The translations under genes were made by a program, and so were the position numbers. From Littorina saxatilis (taxonomy: Eukaryota > Mollusca > Gastropoda > Littorinimorpha > Littorinidae): a stretch of 64,000 nucleotides of DNA. A model generated the notes under the pieces. That model was given only the letters and a program-made list of their open reading frames with translations. It was not told the origin of the DNA and ran no database searches. The stretch covers positions 20,165,600 through 20,229,599 of the forward strand of contig NC_090246.1 of assembly GCF_037325665.1 (NCBI RefSeq), written 5' to 3'. This document shows, in pieces, positions 1 through 12,094 of the stretch (its first letter is position 1; each line of letters begins with the position of its first letter).

Positions 1-620
1 AAGTTTCCAGATTTTCATTGAAATGAGTGATCATGAATCCCAAAATTGCTAAATACCAAGCTGTTTGCTAAATGTTTTAAGGGCAATTTAATCCCGGAAA
101 AAAAGTTCATATTCTTTTGAATGGCAACATTGAGTTGTGTCCCCATTTTTCAGATTAATATCTGCCCCAACCACTCAAACCTCAAACCCTGCCTCCCCCC
201 CCCCCCCTCCCCCCTTAACAAAAATTCTCAATAACGTAATTACTCTGCATAAGGTTGCCACTTTTTCAGCAGAATCTACTTTGGATAAGTGCAAAAAAGC
301 CAGAGATCAAAAAGGCAGTTTGATTTTCTCAACTGGGCAACTTCCACAATTAATTGTATCGCTTTAGCGAAGAACGAAACTTTCGTTAGTCGCTCGAGGG
401 TATAGCAGGTTTGAATGGCGCCAACGTTCGCGTTGCCATTTGACGGTCCTTTGACAGGGTTTGAACGGTGTTTACGGAGGGAATTATGATCCGTATCGGG
501 TTACTTTTCGGCTTTGTCCTTTGCCTTTCATCATCCATCATCTAATAGGACGCTCTTCACAAAAGGCCTGGCTTTGTCCAGAACGGGTTACTGCACAAAC
601 AAACAATTAACATCATCAAA
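1..620. other. No gene recognised
   Basis: AT-rich sequence with a poly-C run near 197-210 and no supported gene. Confidence 0.5.
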
Positions 621-622
621 AC

Positions 623-756
<134 letters not shown>

Positions 757-769
757 TAAGCGCTTATAT

Positions 770-1065
770 AATCTTCTTCTTCTCGATCGCTCAGACAGGG
801 ACTCCGGAACTTCTTATGAAGTTTGCAGTACAGCGAAGACCGTGCCGAAGATCTTCTTCATAACTGGTGTGTCCGCAGGCCATGTTTCTGCTCGTAGTTT
901 CTGGTGGATTGGACAGTGTTGGAGGAGGTGTTCCACTGTCATGTCTGTGATGCCACAGTGGCATACAGGCATGTCCCCAATGTGGAATTTTGAGAACATG
1001 TGGTGCCTGAGTCTGCAGTGGCCGGTTCTCAGGCGCACAATGATGACCTGGTCTTTTCTGGAATA
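770..1065 (-). mobile_element. LINE 3' end fragment (RT C-terminus)
   Basis: On the minus strand KDQVIIVRLRTGHCRL is followed by CHCGITDMTVEHLLQHC, the C-terminal zinc-knuckle-like tail typical of many molluscan LINE ORF2 proteins. The frame shifts near the end: one frame stops after LQTS while the neighbouring frame gives FIRSSGVPV and a stop. The fragment finishes in a (GAA)n tail at about 772-783. About 300 bp remain, so it is heavily 5' truncated. Confidence 0.75.
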
Positions 1066-1492
1066 TATATAATGAAGGTGGTCGTTTTATTCTGCTTCGA
1101 AAACATACACACTTTCCTCCAAAGATACCATGAAGATCAATCAAAGTGACGCACATAGAACAATAGCTAATTTTATGACCGCAAAAGTGTAATCATTATA
1201 TGAGCTGCTGAACAAAATTAATTGCTGGCTCCTTTGAAAATCATTTTAAGCTCACGCAGGTATTTCAGTCATTGATTGATGATTATTGTTCAACGAAAAG
1301 GCTTGAATTGTCTAATGATAATTATTGTCTTGAGAATTAAGTCATCATTCATCCGGTGCAAACGATTCGGTTCACCATCTTAGATCTGTCCAGGCTGTTA
1401 CATGGGATAAGACCGTCGCCACTCCACTTGGAAACATATCAAAATTCATCACTCTTGCTGCCGCTTTCTGTGCAGCGTGGTTTTTGTTTGGT

Positions 1493-1540
1493 TGTTGTTG
1501 TTGTTGGTGGTGGTGGTGGTGGTGGTGATGCTGCTGCTGC

Positions 1541-1571
<31 letters not shown>

Positions 1572-1843
1572 GGTGGTGGTGCTACTGCTGCTGCTGCTGT
1601 TGCTGTTGTTGTTGTTGGTGGTGGTGGTGGTGGTGATGCTGCCGCTGCTGCTGCTGTTGTTGTTGGTGGTGTTGGTGGTGGTGCTACTGCTGCTGCTGCT
1701 GTTGTTGTTGTTGTTGTTGGTGGTGGTGTTGGTGGTGATGGTGGTGGTGCTGCTGCTGCTGTTGTTGTTGTTGGTGGTGGTGTTGGTCGTGGTGGTGGTG
1801 GTGCTGCTGCTGTTGTTGTTGTTGTTGTTGGTGTTGGATTAAT
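1493..1843. repeat. Trinucleotide repeat mosaic (GTT/GGT/GCT)
   Basis: Blocks of TTG, GTG and CTG triplets alternate in the same order five or six times, a higher-order trinucleotide array. The long Val/Gly/Ala or Leu/Val ORFs are artefacts. Confidence 0.85.
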
Positions 1844-2020
1844 CGTTCCTTAAATCAATTTCAGTAGCGGCAATCTGTGAAATGATTCATCCAAAATTCC
1901 CACCCCGCAAAGATAAATCAGGGAGTTGATGTTTGCTATGCATACATGCACATGTGTGTGAGTGTAGGGACGGTCTTGTCCTTCGTAAAAGCTCGGTCAG
2001 GTCTGATATAATGAGCCTGC

Positions 2021-2256
2021 AGGGCCGGACTACCGGGGGGGTTATGGGGGTTGCGCAACCCCCCCCCCCCCCCCTAGCCTAAACATGTACCTCACTTATT
2101 TAAAACATTTTTTATTATTGTTTATTTTATGCCGTTTCATGCAAGGAGCGACCATTTTGCTATCTCAGAATATGACCTACCCATCAGCGAAGCCCCCTGA
2201 CCCCCACTGGCAACCCCCCCCCCCCCCCCCCCCTCCTCTTAGCCTAGTCCGGCCCT
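2021..2256. mobile_element. hAT-like MITE with 8-bp target duplication
   Basis: 236 bp bounded by perfect 12-bp terminal inverted repeats AGGGCCGGACTA / TAGTCCGGCCCT and flanked by the direct repeat GAGCCTGC (2013-2020 and 2257-2264). An 8-bp duplication and CAGGGCCGG-type ends fit the hAT superfamily. It contains two poly-C tracts and no ORF, so it is non-autonomous. Confidence 0.75.
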
Positions 2257-2707
2257 GAGCCTGCTCGGGAAGGGTTGTGCCTTTAAAACGCTGAAGCTGC
2301 TAATAAGAAAGAAAAGCCTAATAAGGCAGGCTATGTATACAATGGTTGAAATTCCTGTTCTGAATATCGCGGGCTCTGAACTCATGAATCGACCGCAGCA
2401 ATTATCTTTCTTTCCCTCCGCATTCAGTTCCAGCTCTCGGCTCAGTTTCCAGTACCACCGACGGGTCGTATACATATTTATTCCGGGTGTGTTGTTTATT
2501 CCGGGCGGAAGACTGCGTGACGACCGAAGAAGACGGTGCGTAATGCAATCGCTAGGTAACCGATCCGCTGTAGTGCTATTCTGGGTGTTGCTAGCGCCTT
2601 GATTAGTTATGGTTTTCGGTTCATGTGACATGAGAAATGGTAAACTTATTGGCATATTTAGAATTGCAGGCTCCATTCTGGGAATGGTTATAAGATTTAC
2701 CTTGCTT

Positions 2708-2741
2708 TTTACATAGAGGGGGAATCGAGACGAGGGTCGTG

Positions 2742-2796
<55 letters not shown>

Positions 2797-3465
2797 TGTT
2801 TGTCTGTCTGTCTGTCTGTGCGTGTGTGTGTGTTGAGCGATTCAGACTAAACTACTGGACCGACCTTTATGAAATTTTACATGAGAGTTCCTGGGAATGA
2901 TATCCCCGGACATATTTTTTATTTTTTCAATATATACCTTTGATGACGTCAAATCCGGCTTTTTGTAAAAGTTGAGGCGGCACTGTCACACCCTCATTTT
3001 TCAATCAAATTGATTGAAATTTTGAAAAAGCAATCTTTGACAAAGGCCGGACTTTAGTATTGCATTTTAGCTTAGTGGCTTAAAAACTAATGAATGAATT
3101 TGGTCATTAAAAATCGGAAACTTGTAATTAAAATTATTTTTATTAAACGATCCAAAAACAATTTCATCTTATTCTTCGTTATTTTCTGATTCCAAAAACA
3201 TTATATAGATATGATATGTTTGAATTAAAAACAAACTCAGTAAGCAAAAAAGAATAGACATACAGAAAAGCGTGTTATCCTGCTCATCGCGACCACTACC
3301 GCACTATTCTGCATGGCTTGTCGATTTCACTGCCTTTGCCACGAGCGGTGGACTGACGAAACTACGAGTATGTGGTCTTGGTGAAAAAAGCAGTGCGTTA
3401 AGTTTCATTCTGTGAGTTCGACAGCTTGACTAAACTGATGTTGTTATTTCGCCTTACGCGACTTG
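2708..3465 (-). mobile_element. Gastropod dispersed element A (HINE-like), copy 1
   Basis: Minus-oriented copy. It includes the (GT)n tract 2740-2794, GATGACGTCAAATCCGGC, TGAGGCGGCACTGTCACACC, and GCCTTACGCGACTTG at its far end (3451-3465). The terminal hairpin is not preserved. Same family as the copies at 36686-39797. Confidence 0.7.
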
Positions 3466-3673
3466 TTATTGGGTTAGCTTGAACAACTGGCGTCATTAAC
3501 ATTGTTACCGACTAAAACAGCAACAGTCAAGGTTTTATTCGGCCGGGAAGGAAATACCTTTTTTTTTTAAATCAGAAACTCTGAAAATGTACCTCCGTTT
3601 TACGACACTCTTCTTTTTAGACCTACATTTCCAGGAATTATGGAGGACTTAGACAAATTACAGAATTTTCTCA

Positions 3674-4135
3674 CTGGGTGGCCGAGTGGTAACGCATTTG
3701 CGCTCGGAAGCGAGAGGTTGCGAGTTCGACCCTGGGTCAGGGCGTTAGCAATTTTCTCCCCCTCTTTCCTAACCTAGGTGGTGGGTTCAAGTGCTAGTCT
3801 TTCGGATGAGACGAAAAACCGAGGTCCCTTCGTGTACACTACATTGGGGTGTGCACGTTAAAGATCCCACGATTGACAAAAGGGTCTTTCCTGGCAAAAT
3901 TGTATACGCATTGATCATAGTAAAAAAAATGTCCACCAAAATACCCGTGTGACTTGGAATAATAGGCCGTGAAAAGTAGGAAATGTGCCGAAATGGCTGC
4001 GATCTGCTTGTCGATGTGAATGTGTGATGTATTGTGTAAAAAATTCCATCTCACACGGCATAAATAGATCCCTGCGCCTTGAGTCCGAGTGTGGAGATAC
4101 GCGCGCGATATAAGACTTGATATAACTATCATACG
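3674..4135 (+). mobile_element. tRNA-derived SINE (SINE-1), full length
   Basis: Head TGGGTGGCCGAGTGGTAACG with B box GCGAGTTCGACCCTGGG, then the body CCTAACCTAGGTGGTGGGTT, TCTTTCGGATGAGACG, GTGTGCACGTTAAAGATCCC and CATCTCACACGGC. The A and B boxes are visible. At least four other copies lie in the window. Confidence 0.8.
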
Positions 4136-4235
4136 TTTTAAGACCTCTTTTTCTCAATTCCTTCTTCGCAACGTCCGTAGAGATTTGCGTCTGTTGTAAG
4201 ACCTGCTAAGAATTTATATATATATATATATATAT

Positions 4236-5085
4236 ACATTTAAAAAAGTTGGAACGGAATAGAATCGGCACGGACTTTTAGATAAAGACATCTGATGTTA
4301 TATATATATATATATATTTCTTTTTCTTCTTTAAGAATCCCGTACATAGGTCTTGCAACAAGAATGTTTTCCTGCGAATACACCCATGCTCATGGGGTTG
4401 ACAATGTATGGTATGGAACGCCAGATACGCCATGTCCCCGCGGAATTCAGCGCGGACTTTCGAGCTATTCTCGTCGTTGATTGGTCAGAAATTCCGCCCA
4501 GACTTTCAATGTCCTCGCGCAATTCCTCGAGGAATTTCGCGAGGAATTCCGCGAGGACTTTCGAGCTATACTCGTCTTTGATTGGTTCAAATGTCCTCGC
4601 GTAATTCCGCCCGGACTTTTATCGGGAACGTTCGTATGGGTTCAGCACTTTCTGCCAGGAGTTTTAGATCGAGACATTTAAAAAAGTTGGAACGGAATAG
4701 AACCGGCACGGACTTTTAGATAAATATGGAACACCAGATACGCCATGTCCCCGCGGAATTCCTTGCGTAATTCCGCGCAGACTTTTGAGCTATTCTCGTC
4801 GTTGATTGGTCAGAAATTCCGCCCGGACTTTTAATGTCCTCGCGCAATTCCTCGAGGAATTTCTCGAGGAATTACACGAGGAATTCCGCGAGGACTTTCG
4901 CGAGGACTTTCGAGCTATACTCGTCTTTGATTGGTTCAAATGTCCTCGCGTAATTCCGCCCTGACTTTTATCGCGAACGTTCGTATGGGTTCGGCACTTT
5001 CTGCCTGGAGTTTTAGATCGAGACATTTAAAAAAGTTGGAACGGAATAGAATCGGCACGGACTTTTAGATAAAGACATCAGAACA
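4236..5085 (+). repeat. Tandem duplication of a palindrome-rich repeat
   Basis: ACATTTAAAAAAGTTGGAAC starts at 4236, 4674 and 5023, marking two direct units (438 and 349 bp). Each contains CGAGGAATT / AATTCCTCG words and the pair GAGCTATTCTCGTCGTTGA / GAGCTATACTCGTCTTTGA. The first unit also has an (AT)n insertion. Confidence 0.75.
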
Positions 5086-5754
5086 GTGGGATTGGAAGAG
5101 AGTCGGATCAAAGAAACCAACATTAACCGCGCGCGCGCGTGTGTGAGTGTGAACACAGCTATTTCGTGGAAGCGGTTCTTGCAAACAGTACACACTTCAG
5201 ATAAGTGCTCATGAGTTGTTTCCCTTGATTCAAATAAAGGGTTTTGACTGACTGAACACAGAGATTCTGACCGTTTGTGCGGCATCGGTTTGATTTGTCC
5301 ACTATCCTTTTTTTCTGTGAGCGTGTATCATAATCGCACACACACACACACACACACACGCACGCACGCACATCTGAAACCCTGCCTCATCCCCCACCTC
5401 ACCCTCTCCCCGATTTGAAAAAAGAAAGAAATATAATTTGAAGCAATATTATCTTGCTCCCGAGCAAATATTCTTGGAACAGTGTAATTCTTTGTGACCT
5501 TGGTCTTAACGAAAATCTAGCAGTCTGAGGAGTAACGGATGGCGCATAAAATGAGACATTTGTGTCGTTTTACGCCTCTTTTTACAGTTCTACTTTGAAA
5601 GGATGCCGCACACACTTAACAACAGTCCTTCCTTTACGCTCTTTTAAGTAAAAAAAAAGGTCTGACAAGGCGTGTACGTCGAATGACAAACATACATACC
5701 CTTACTTGAATAAAATGCTATACCAGCCAAAAATAAACCAGAAAATACATCTCT

Positions 5755-5755
5755 G

Positions 5756-5807
<52 letters not shown>

Positions 5808-5809
5808 CT
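5755..5809. repeat. (CAA)n microsatellite
   Basis: About 17 CAA triplets. Confidence 0.9.
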
Positions 5810-6132
5810 CAATTCATGTCTGCAAAGGAAGCAGGACAGTTGCTGATTTCAGTACGTATCTAAAGAAGTAGATGCCCATATAGCGAGCAAAATTGCGTAC
5901 AGATCTGTCTAAAATCTGTATTTTTCTGTTTAATTTAACATTCTGCCTGTAAAAAAAATGTCTTCTTCAAGCACCTATGATACATGGGTCTTGGCAATGA
6001 TCGCATTCATTAACAGCGCAACATCAAGTGCTATTTGTAATCCTGCGTTTTGAAGAATTTGAGTGATCGCCCTTGATTTCAAAGCAATAACATATGAGTG
6101 TCCAGTAAATTCCCATTCCATGTTTTTAGTGA

Positions 6133-6290
6133 GTAGAGAATAGCTCGAAAGTCCTCGCGGAATTCCTCGAGGAATTGCGCGAGGACATTAAAAGTTCGGG
6201 CGGAATTTCAGACCAATCAACGACGAGAATAGCTCGAAAGTCCGCGCGGAATTCCGCGGTGACATGGCGTATCTGGCGTTCCATAGTATG
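6133..6290 (-). repeat. Inverted partial copy of the 4236 repeat
   Basis: AATAGCTCGAAAGTCCTCGC, AATTCCTCGAGGAATTGCGC and ACATGGCGTATCTGGCG match the complement of 4420-4560. Confidence 0.7.
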
Positions 6291-6497
6291 GTTCTGTGTT
6301 GGTGTTGGTAATATGAAAGGCGGAGACTGGCAACGGTTTGTTTGTTGTGTGTCGAATCAGGAGGTAGCCGAGGGTCAATGTCAGTATGTCAGAGCATATC
6401 CTGTCTAATTATATCTCTTGCCAGAGGCAGTTAAGAGAGGGGGGTTACCGCAAGCCGTTCAGGTCGGCAATACAAGTTTAATTATTAAGGTGCATGT

Positions 6498-6678
6498 CCC
6501 AATCAGATGTCTTAGTTGGCAAACTCAACCAACGAAAACATATTTTAAGATGACCTTTATTGCGAAACTGCTTCATTCGAATAAGGCAAAATGTTTAATT
6601 TGAATTCAGCAACCGCATCTGCGACAAGCCGTAAAGTGTAGGTTTGATTGGATTTGGCAACTAAGACATGTGATTGGG
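6498..6678. repeat. Imperfect inverted repeat, ~35-bp arms
   Basis: CCCAATCAGATGTCTTAGTTG (6498 on) pairs with CAACTAAGACATGTGATTGGG (to 6678). The arms diverge inward. Possibly an old MITE; target duplications not seen. Confidence 0.45.
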
Positions 6679-7099
6679 TTTTTTCGGTACAAGCACTTAA
6701 AAAATTAAAGTTCACTTTAATGGAACTAAAGTTATTTCTAATTGCTGATTCGAATGGCTTTCCGTATGGCTGAAGAGTGAAGGAGGATACATATTTTTGT
6801 GCAATGTATCACATGTAGGCCTATGTGTTTAAATCGTTGTATGGTGACTGACTGACTGACAGACAGACTTATTATTTCTGTCCCGAGTACTAGTGACTAT
6901 TTAGGACGTGACGTGGTTATACTTTTTTATGCTAAGACATGTGTTGTGTGGTGGTGACAACGGTTGTTTGTATAGTTCAACATGTCAGGAGGGAGGCGGC
7001 GGGAGGAGGGGGGGGCAGTGTTAGTAGGTCAGAGGGACAGGAAGGGGGAGTTGGGGTGAAGAAAGGCAAAAACATTTTTTATAATGTATCCCATAGCAA

Positions 7100-7262
7100 A
7101 CCCCTGAGCACATTCTACAGACATGCCCACATCTGGCTAGAAGACACCAACCTGGGCACCAAGCTCTGGGGACCCGCTGCCGAACTGTATTGGAAGACTG
7201 CGGACTTGTCGGCAGCCAACGACCTTAGGATATGACGGCCATGAATATATATTGCAGAAGAA
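7100..7262 (+). mobile_element. LINE 3' end fragment
   Basis: The translation IWLEDTNLGTKLWGPAAELY followed by a stop after LSAANDLRI resembles the last ~45 residues of the same LINE class as the fragment at 770-1065 (pattern W...TKLWG...L..TA). It is followed by an AGAAGAAGAAG-rich tail. Only the terminal piece survives. Confidence 0.55.
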
Positions 7263-7365
7263 GAAGGGGAAGAAGAGATCTATTCCATGAAGGCTTACGT
7301 GTCGTTTGTAGCGGTTTATGTTGGCCACACGCGCAAGGTGAAACAAACGCTTGTTTGTGGCGTGC

Positions 7366-7660
7366 TATGTCAGTTTGTTTGTTTGTTTGTTTGCTTAACG
7401 CCCAGCCGACCACGAAGGGCCATATCAGGGCGGCGCTGCTTTGACATATAACGTGCGCCACACACAAGACAGAAGTCGCAGCACAGGCTCCATGTCTCAC
7501 CCAGTCACATTATTCTGACACCGGACCAACCAGTCCTAGCACTAACCCCATAATGCCAGACGCCAGGCGGAGCAGCCACTAGATTGCCAATTTTAAAGTC
7601 TTAGGTATGACCCGGCCGGGGTTCGAACCCACGACCTCCCGATCACGGGGTGCTATGTCA
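7366..7660 (-). mobile_element. tRNA-derived SINE (SINE-2), minus strand
   Basis: From an (AAAC/TTTG)n tail at 7375-7395 to the head: GGGGTTCGAACCCACGACC is the reversed B box and TCCCGATCACGGGG the anticodon region. The head is cut at about 7655. A second copy is at 21937. Confidence 0.75.
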
Positions 7661-8349
7661 GGCCGATAGATGTTGGGGGTGGGGCCGAAGAGTGATGAAG
7701 GGGCTAATATCATTTTTCACTGTGGTCATTTCTGACAGTTGTGTCCAGCGCTTAAGATGACGGAGACGATGAATGAATATAATGATGGCGTTTATTCGTC
7801 AAATCAGGTCGCAGTCAGTCTGGTGGCAGTCACTTCGTACGGTTGTAGACAACAGAACCGACTTAAAAAAAAGTAGGACAAGGATGATGTTTTGCTGTCG
7901 ACTCCTGACTCGCAAAATTAGATCAACGATGATGTTTGGTAGACTAACAGTCAGTTTCTGAAATCTTGTTAAATGTCAAAGTTTGTTACAACAGATCTCT
8001 CCGCATTAAATTCATTAATAGGCACGTGTTTCCTGTGGAGACGTTAAGCTCAATTTCAGTCAATTGATACAAGTGACGTGTTTGGCCTCGTTGCATGCAC
8101 AGTACCGGCGCAGCACCTACCCCATGTTTAATGTAGGGCGACTCGGATGCACAGTTATTACGGTGGATTGCATAAAGGTCAAGTAAAGGTAATTATTCCC
8201 CGCTAAAGCTCGCATTTTTCATGATCCGCTAACTTCGACCATTATTTTTAATAATCACTGAGACTCGGCATGTAACCTCTACGTATGCCGTACACGTTCC
8301 AAAAGCTTGTCTGATTTCGTCATTTCTGACACAGATTTATTTTTTTTAA

Positions 8350-8790
8350 ATTTTTTTATAAGCTTATTGATGTGTTTCCAAAGACCTTTAAGAAACGATG
8401 ACGAAATTGACACACAGTTTTTCGTCTTTTTGAAAATCTTATTGATGCGTTTTCAAATACATGTATCTTGAATCTATGACGACATAAACACATATGTCTT
8501 CTTGATTGGCTTATTGATGTGTTTCCAAAGATCGTTAAGAATCAATGACGGCATTGGCACAGTTCTTCGTCTTGTTGAGAAGCTTATTGATGTGTTTCCA
8601 AAGATCGTTAAGAATCAATGACGGCATTGACACAGTTCTTTGTCTTGTTGAGAAGCTTATTGGTGTGTTTTCAAAGATATGTAAAATAAAATAAAAATCG
8701 TGACGACAATAACACAGTTTCTCGTCTTTATTGATGTGTTCTAAAGATCCGTATGAATTTATGACGACAATGGTACACTCTAGGTTGTTT
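8350..8790 (+). repeat. ~73-bp degenerate tandem repeat, about six copies
   Basis: CTTATTGATGTGTTTCCAAA recurs about every 73 bp (8363, 8510, 8583), with TTCTTCGTCTTGTTGAGAAG in each unit. Confidence 0.75.
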
Positions 8791-9126
8791 AATAGTATCA
8801 ATCTCTAATCCCATTATATGTACTCAAGTTTCAGTGGTTACTTGTACTTAGCATATCATCATACACATGTCCCTGAAAGGAAATCTTCCTGTGAGGGCGT
8901 AAATCCCCCCCCCCCCCCCCCCATCCTGTATGTTACTTGTACAATTACACACTGCAAGCTCAGGACTCGAGAAGGGGCTTCACAGCTTCAGTTGGATACC
9001 GCAAAGAAGAGTTTCGCAACCACAGACATTGAATAATAAGTTAAGACGTGATCGCGAGGACAGTAACAAAGGACAGGCATATTTATGTCCCAGTGCCAGC
9101 AACCACTTAAACTGACAAAGGATTTT

Positions 9127-9455
9127 TACACCCCCGGTATAGGGGTGTGTATAGGTTTCGCTCGATGTGTTTGTTTGTTTGTTTGTTTGTGTTCGCATAT
9201 AGATCTCAAGAATGAACGGACCGATCGTCACCAAACTTGGTGAACAGGTTCTATACATTCCTGAGACGGTCCTTACAAAAATTGGGACCAGTCAAACACA
9301 CGGTTAGGGAGTTATTGGTGGATTAAGATTCTACAAGGACTTATAGAGGGACATATTAATGGTCAAAGGGAAATAACCACACTTGTTAGCAGTGCCTGCT
9401 CAGTTGGTGGCAGTGAGAATGCTAAGGACGGGGGTGTTTTTCCTACCTCGGAGGA
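9127..9455 (-). mobile_element. Repeat with ACACCCCC hairpin and (TTTG)n (HINE-like family B)
   Basis: Hairpin ACACCCC / GGGGTGT at 9128-9134 / 9142-9148, then (TTTG)n at 9170-9190; the other end has GGGGGTGT at 9430-9437. Read on the minus strand this is a 5' ACACCCCC, a microsatellite and a 3' terminal hairpin. Body without ORF. Confidence 0.5.
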
Positions 9456-9512
9456 ATTTCTTGTTTATTATTGCTTCATGTAACTCAGTGGTTACAACCA
9501 AGAGAAGAACTG

Positions 9513-9664
9513 AGATGGTCATCCAGTGATGCTAAGCCCAGGTCGACATCCAGCGATGCTAAGCCCAGGTCGACATCCAGTGATGCTAAGCCCAGGTCGA
9601 CATCCAGTGATGCTAAGCCCAGGTCGACATCCAGTGATGCTAAGCCCAGGTCGACATCCAGTGA
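9513..9664 (+). repeat. 27-bp minisatellite, about 5.5 copies
   Basis: The unit reads CCAGTGATGCTAAGCCCAGG plus TCGACAT. Because 27 is divisible by three it translates as repeated SSDAKPRST, but no gene context supports coding. Confidence 0.85.
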
Positions 9665-9989
9665 TCAAGGTGCTAAGTCCAGATTACAACGCGTATCTTC
9701 CCCAGCGATGCACACGCCGCTGTTTGGGAGTCTTTGACCGCGGTCAGTTGATGGTTATCACACAGACGGTCAGTGTGATCACAACGTCTTCTCCTCTTAT
9801 CGCTACTCATCACGACTCCCACTTCTCTTATCACAGTCGTGGGCAATAGACTGGACGGTAGTGGACATCTCCATGTTACTGCGGTCATTCCCTCTTTCCA
9901 CCCTGTGACCCGATATATGGGGAGCAATGACCAAGAGTTATCAATATAGACAGTTTTTAGTGTTGGGGCTGAGTGCAAGTAAAGCGGTA

Positions 9990-11110
9990 TAAACTCCTGG
10001 CGGACTTCTCAAGAGTCTGTCCGATTATGGATATTGACACTTGTTGGTGGCACGAGCGTCTCTATAGTCTGTCACTTAGTCAGATTTGGGGTCATGTTTT
10101 TAGCGTTGGGACTGTATTTGGTTTAAGCTAATCTTGGTCGACTTCTGAAAAGGTGGCCAGCGTATGGGTTTTGACATTTATCGGTGACTGGACCATCTTT
10201 ACTTTTGTCGCCTGGTCAGATTTGCGTTTCAAATAACCAGCGTTTGAGGCTTTGTTCAGGTTAAGCTCCCCTTGGCCGACTTTTAAAGACCCTTCCTACC
10301 CCCCACCCCCCCCCCCCCTCCCACCGATTATGAATATTGACCCTTGTCGGTGTTTGAATCATCTTTATTTTTGTCACCTAATCAGATTGGGATACACATA
10401 TTGAGCAATCAGGTGTTCGGGCTAAGCCCCCCTTGTCCGATATCTAATGAGTCAGATTCTGAACATTGACATTGGTCTGGCGGTGTCTGAACCATCTTGA
10501 TATCTTTGTGAGCTTGTCAGATTTGGGGCACACATTTTCAGCGTCGAAATTGTGTTCTCGCCGACTTTTGAAGAAACGGAAATTGCCATTTCATATTTTC
10601 CTTGAAATAAAACTTTGAAAACATTGAACCGTTTTGACACTTTTTGTTTTTCTGACTATCTTTACTTCTAATCCGTCTTTACTTTGTTCACCAAGACAGA
10701 TAAAAGTGCAAAACTTACAGCGTCGGGGCTGTCTTTACGTGACACTCTCTGCCGACTCAGTTCTGAAAGATGTGTCCGATTATGGATATTGACACTTGAT
10801 GGGGTTTTTAGACCGTCTTTACAACCTTTTCTTACAACAAAATTGTACGAATATGGACATTACCAACTTGACGGTTTTTGGACCGTCTTTACAATCTTTT
10901 CTGCAAAAATTGTCCGATGATGGACATTGACACTTGACAGTTTTTGGACAGGCTTTGCAATCTTTGCGGAAACAAATTGTCCGATGATGGACATTGACAC
11001 TTGACGGTTTTTGGACAGGCTTTGCAATCTTTGCGGAAACAAATTGTCCGATGATGGACATTGACACATGACGGTGTTTGGACCGTCTTTAGCATACAAT
11101 CTTGACCTAG
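9990..11110 (+). repeat. Two-level minisatellite: ~140-bp degenerate units, then 67-bp units
   Basis: GATGGACATTGACACTTGAC recurs with an exact 67-bp spacing at about 10854, 10921, 10988 and 11055. Upstream, TCCGATTATGGATATTGACA-like words recur at wider spacing (10018, 10321, 10450, 10770), each followed by a TTGGGG...CAGCGTTGGG-like segment. Confidence 0.7.
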
Positions 11111-11192
11111 TCCCCTAATCTGGGGCACGAGCTTATCAGCTCTGGTCCACTCTAGACGCGAGAATCTGACAGCTTGTGAATGCGGAAATTAG

Positions 11193-11631
11193 TATTGTAT
11201 TGTATTGTATGGGGAGATTTATATAGCGCTTAACGTTCTCTAAGCGCTTTACATATTAATTTCTGCCGTGTGAGATGGAATTTTTTACACAATATATCAC
11301 GCATTCACATCGGCCAGCAAACCTCAAGCCTATTAGGGCGAGCATTCACCTTTCACGGCCAAGTCACACGGGTATTTGGTGGACATTTTTATCTATGCCT
11401 ATACAATTTTGCCAGAAAAGACCCTTTTGTCAATCGTGGGATCTTTAACGTGCACACCCCAATGTAGTGTACACGAAGGGACCTCGGTTTTTCGTCTCAT
11501 CCGAAAGACTAGCACTTGAACCCACCACCTAGGTTAGGAAAGGGGGGAGAAAATTGCTAACGCCCTGACCCAGGGTCGAACTCGCAACCTCTCGCTTCCG
11601 AGGCAAGTGCGTTTACCACTCGGCCACCCAG
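11193..11631 (-). mobile_element. SINE-1 copy, minus strand
   Basis: The same body in reverse order, from a (TGTAT)n tail with ATATAGCGCTTAACG at the left to the tRNA-like head (CACTCGGCCACCCAG) at the right. Confidence 0.8.
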
Positions 11632-12094
11632 ACGGTTTGGTGAATGTTTTTCATCTTAGGTAAATTAGCCTGCCTCTGTCAACAGTTTGACAATCAGCGT
11701 TTATCGACTTGTGAGAAGCTTGCGTGATAACTTTCACGTAATTGTTTGTCTGTGTCAATGCGGTTTGTGTGAAATCTGATTATGATAAGCGATTGGTGTT
11801 TGTACAGTTCGTTTGTTTGAAGCCGTCTCTATTCCCGGGATTTCAGCCTCCGACTTGCGTTGTTTGATGTTGCCGTGTGTTGCGTAGTGTGATAAATCAG
11901 TGTCGTGAATGGACGGACAGCTACTGTGGAAATCTGAAACGTACGTTGCTCCTCACCATTGCTGAAGGAATGCCGCTTGAGGGAAAATCTTGACCGTGTT
12001 TGTGATGTGATTTGCACGCGGTTCTGTAATGTAAAACAAGAATTAGGCTTACGTGCTTACACATTAACATCAGAAAAAAGTTAACATTCATGAC

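Noticed and set aside
1356-1853. 165-codon Val/Gly/Ala ORF
   Set aside because: Trinucleotide repeat in frame; no other coding signal.
9471-9849. ORFs with SSDAKPRST repeats
   Set aside because: 27-bp minisatellite, short, no flanking coding evidence.
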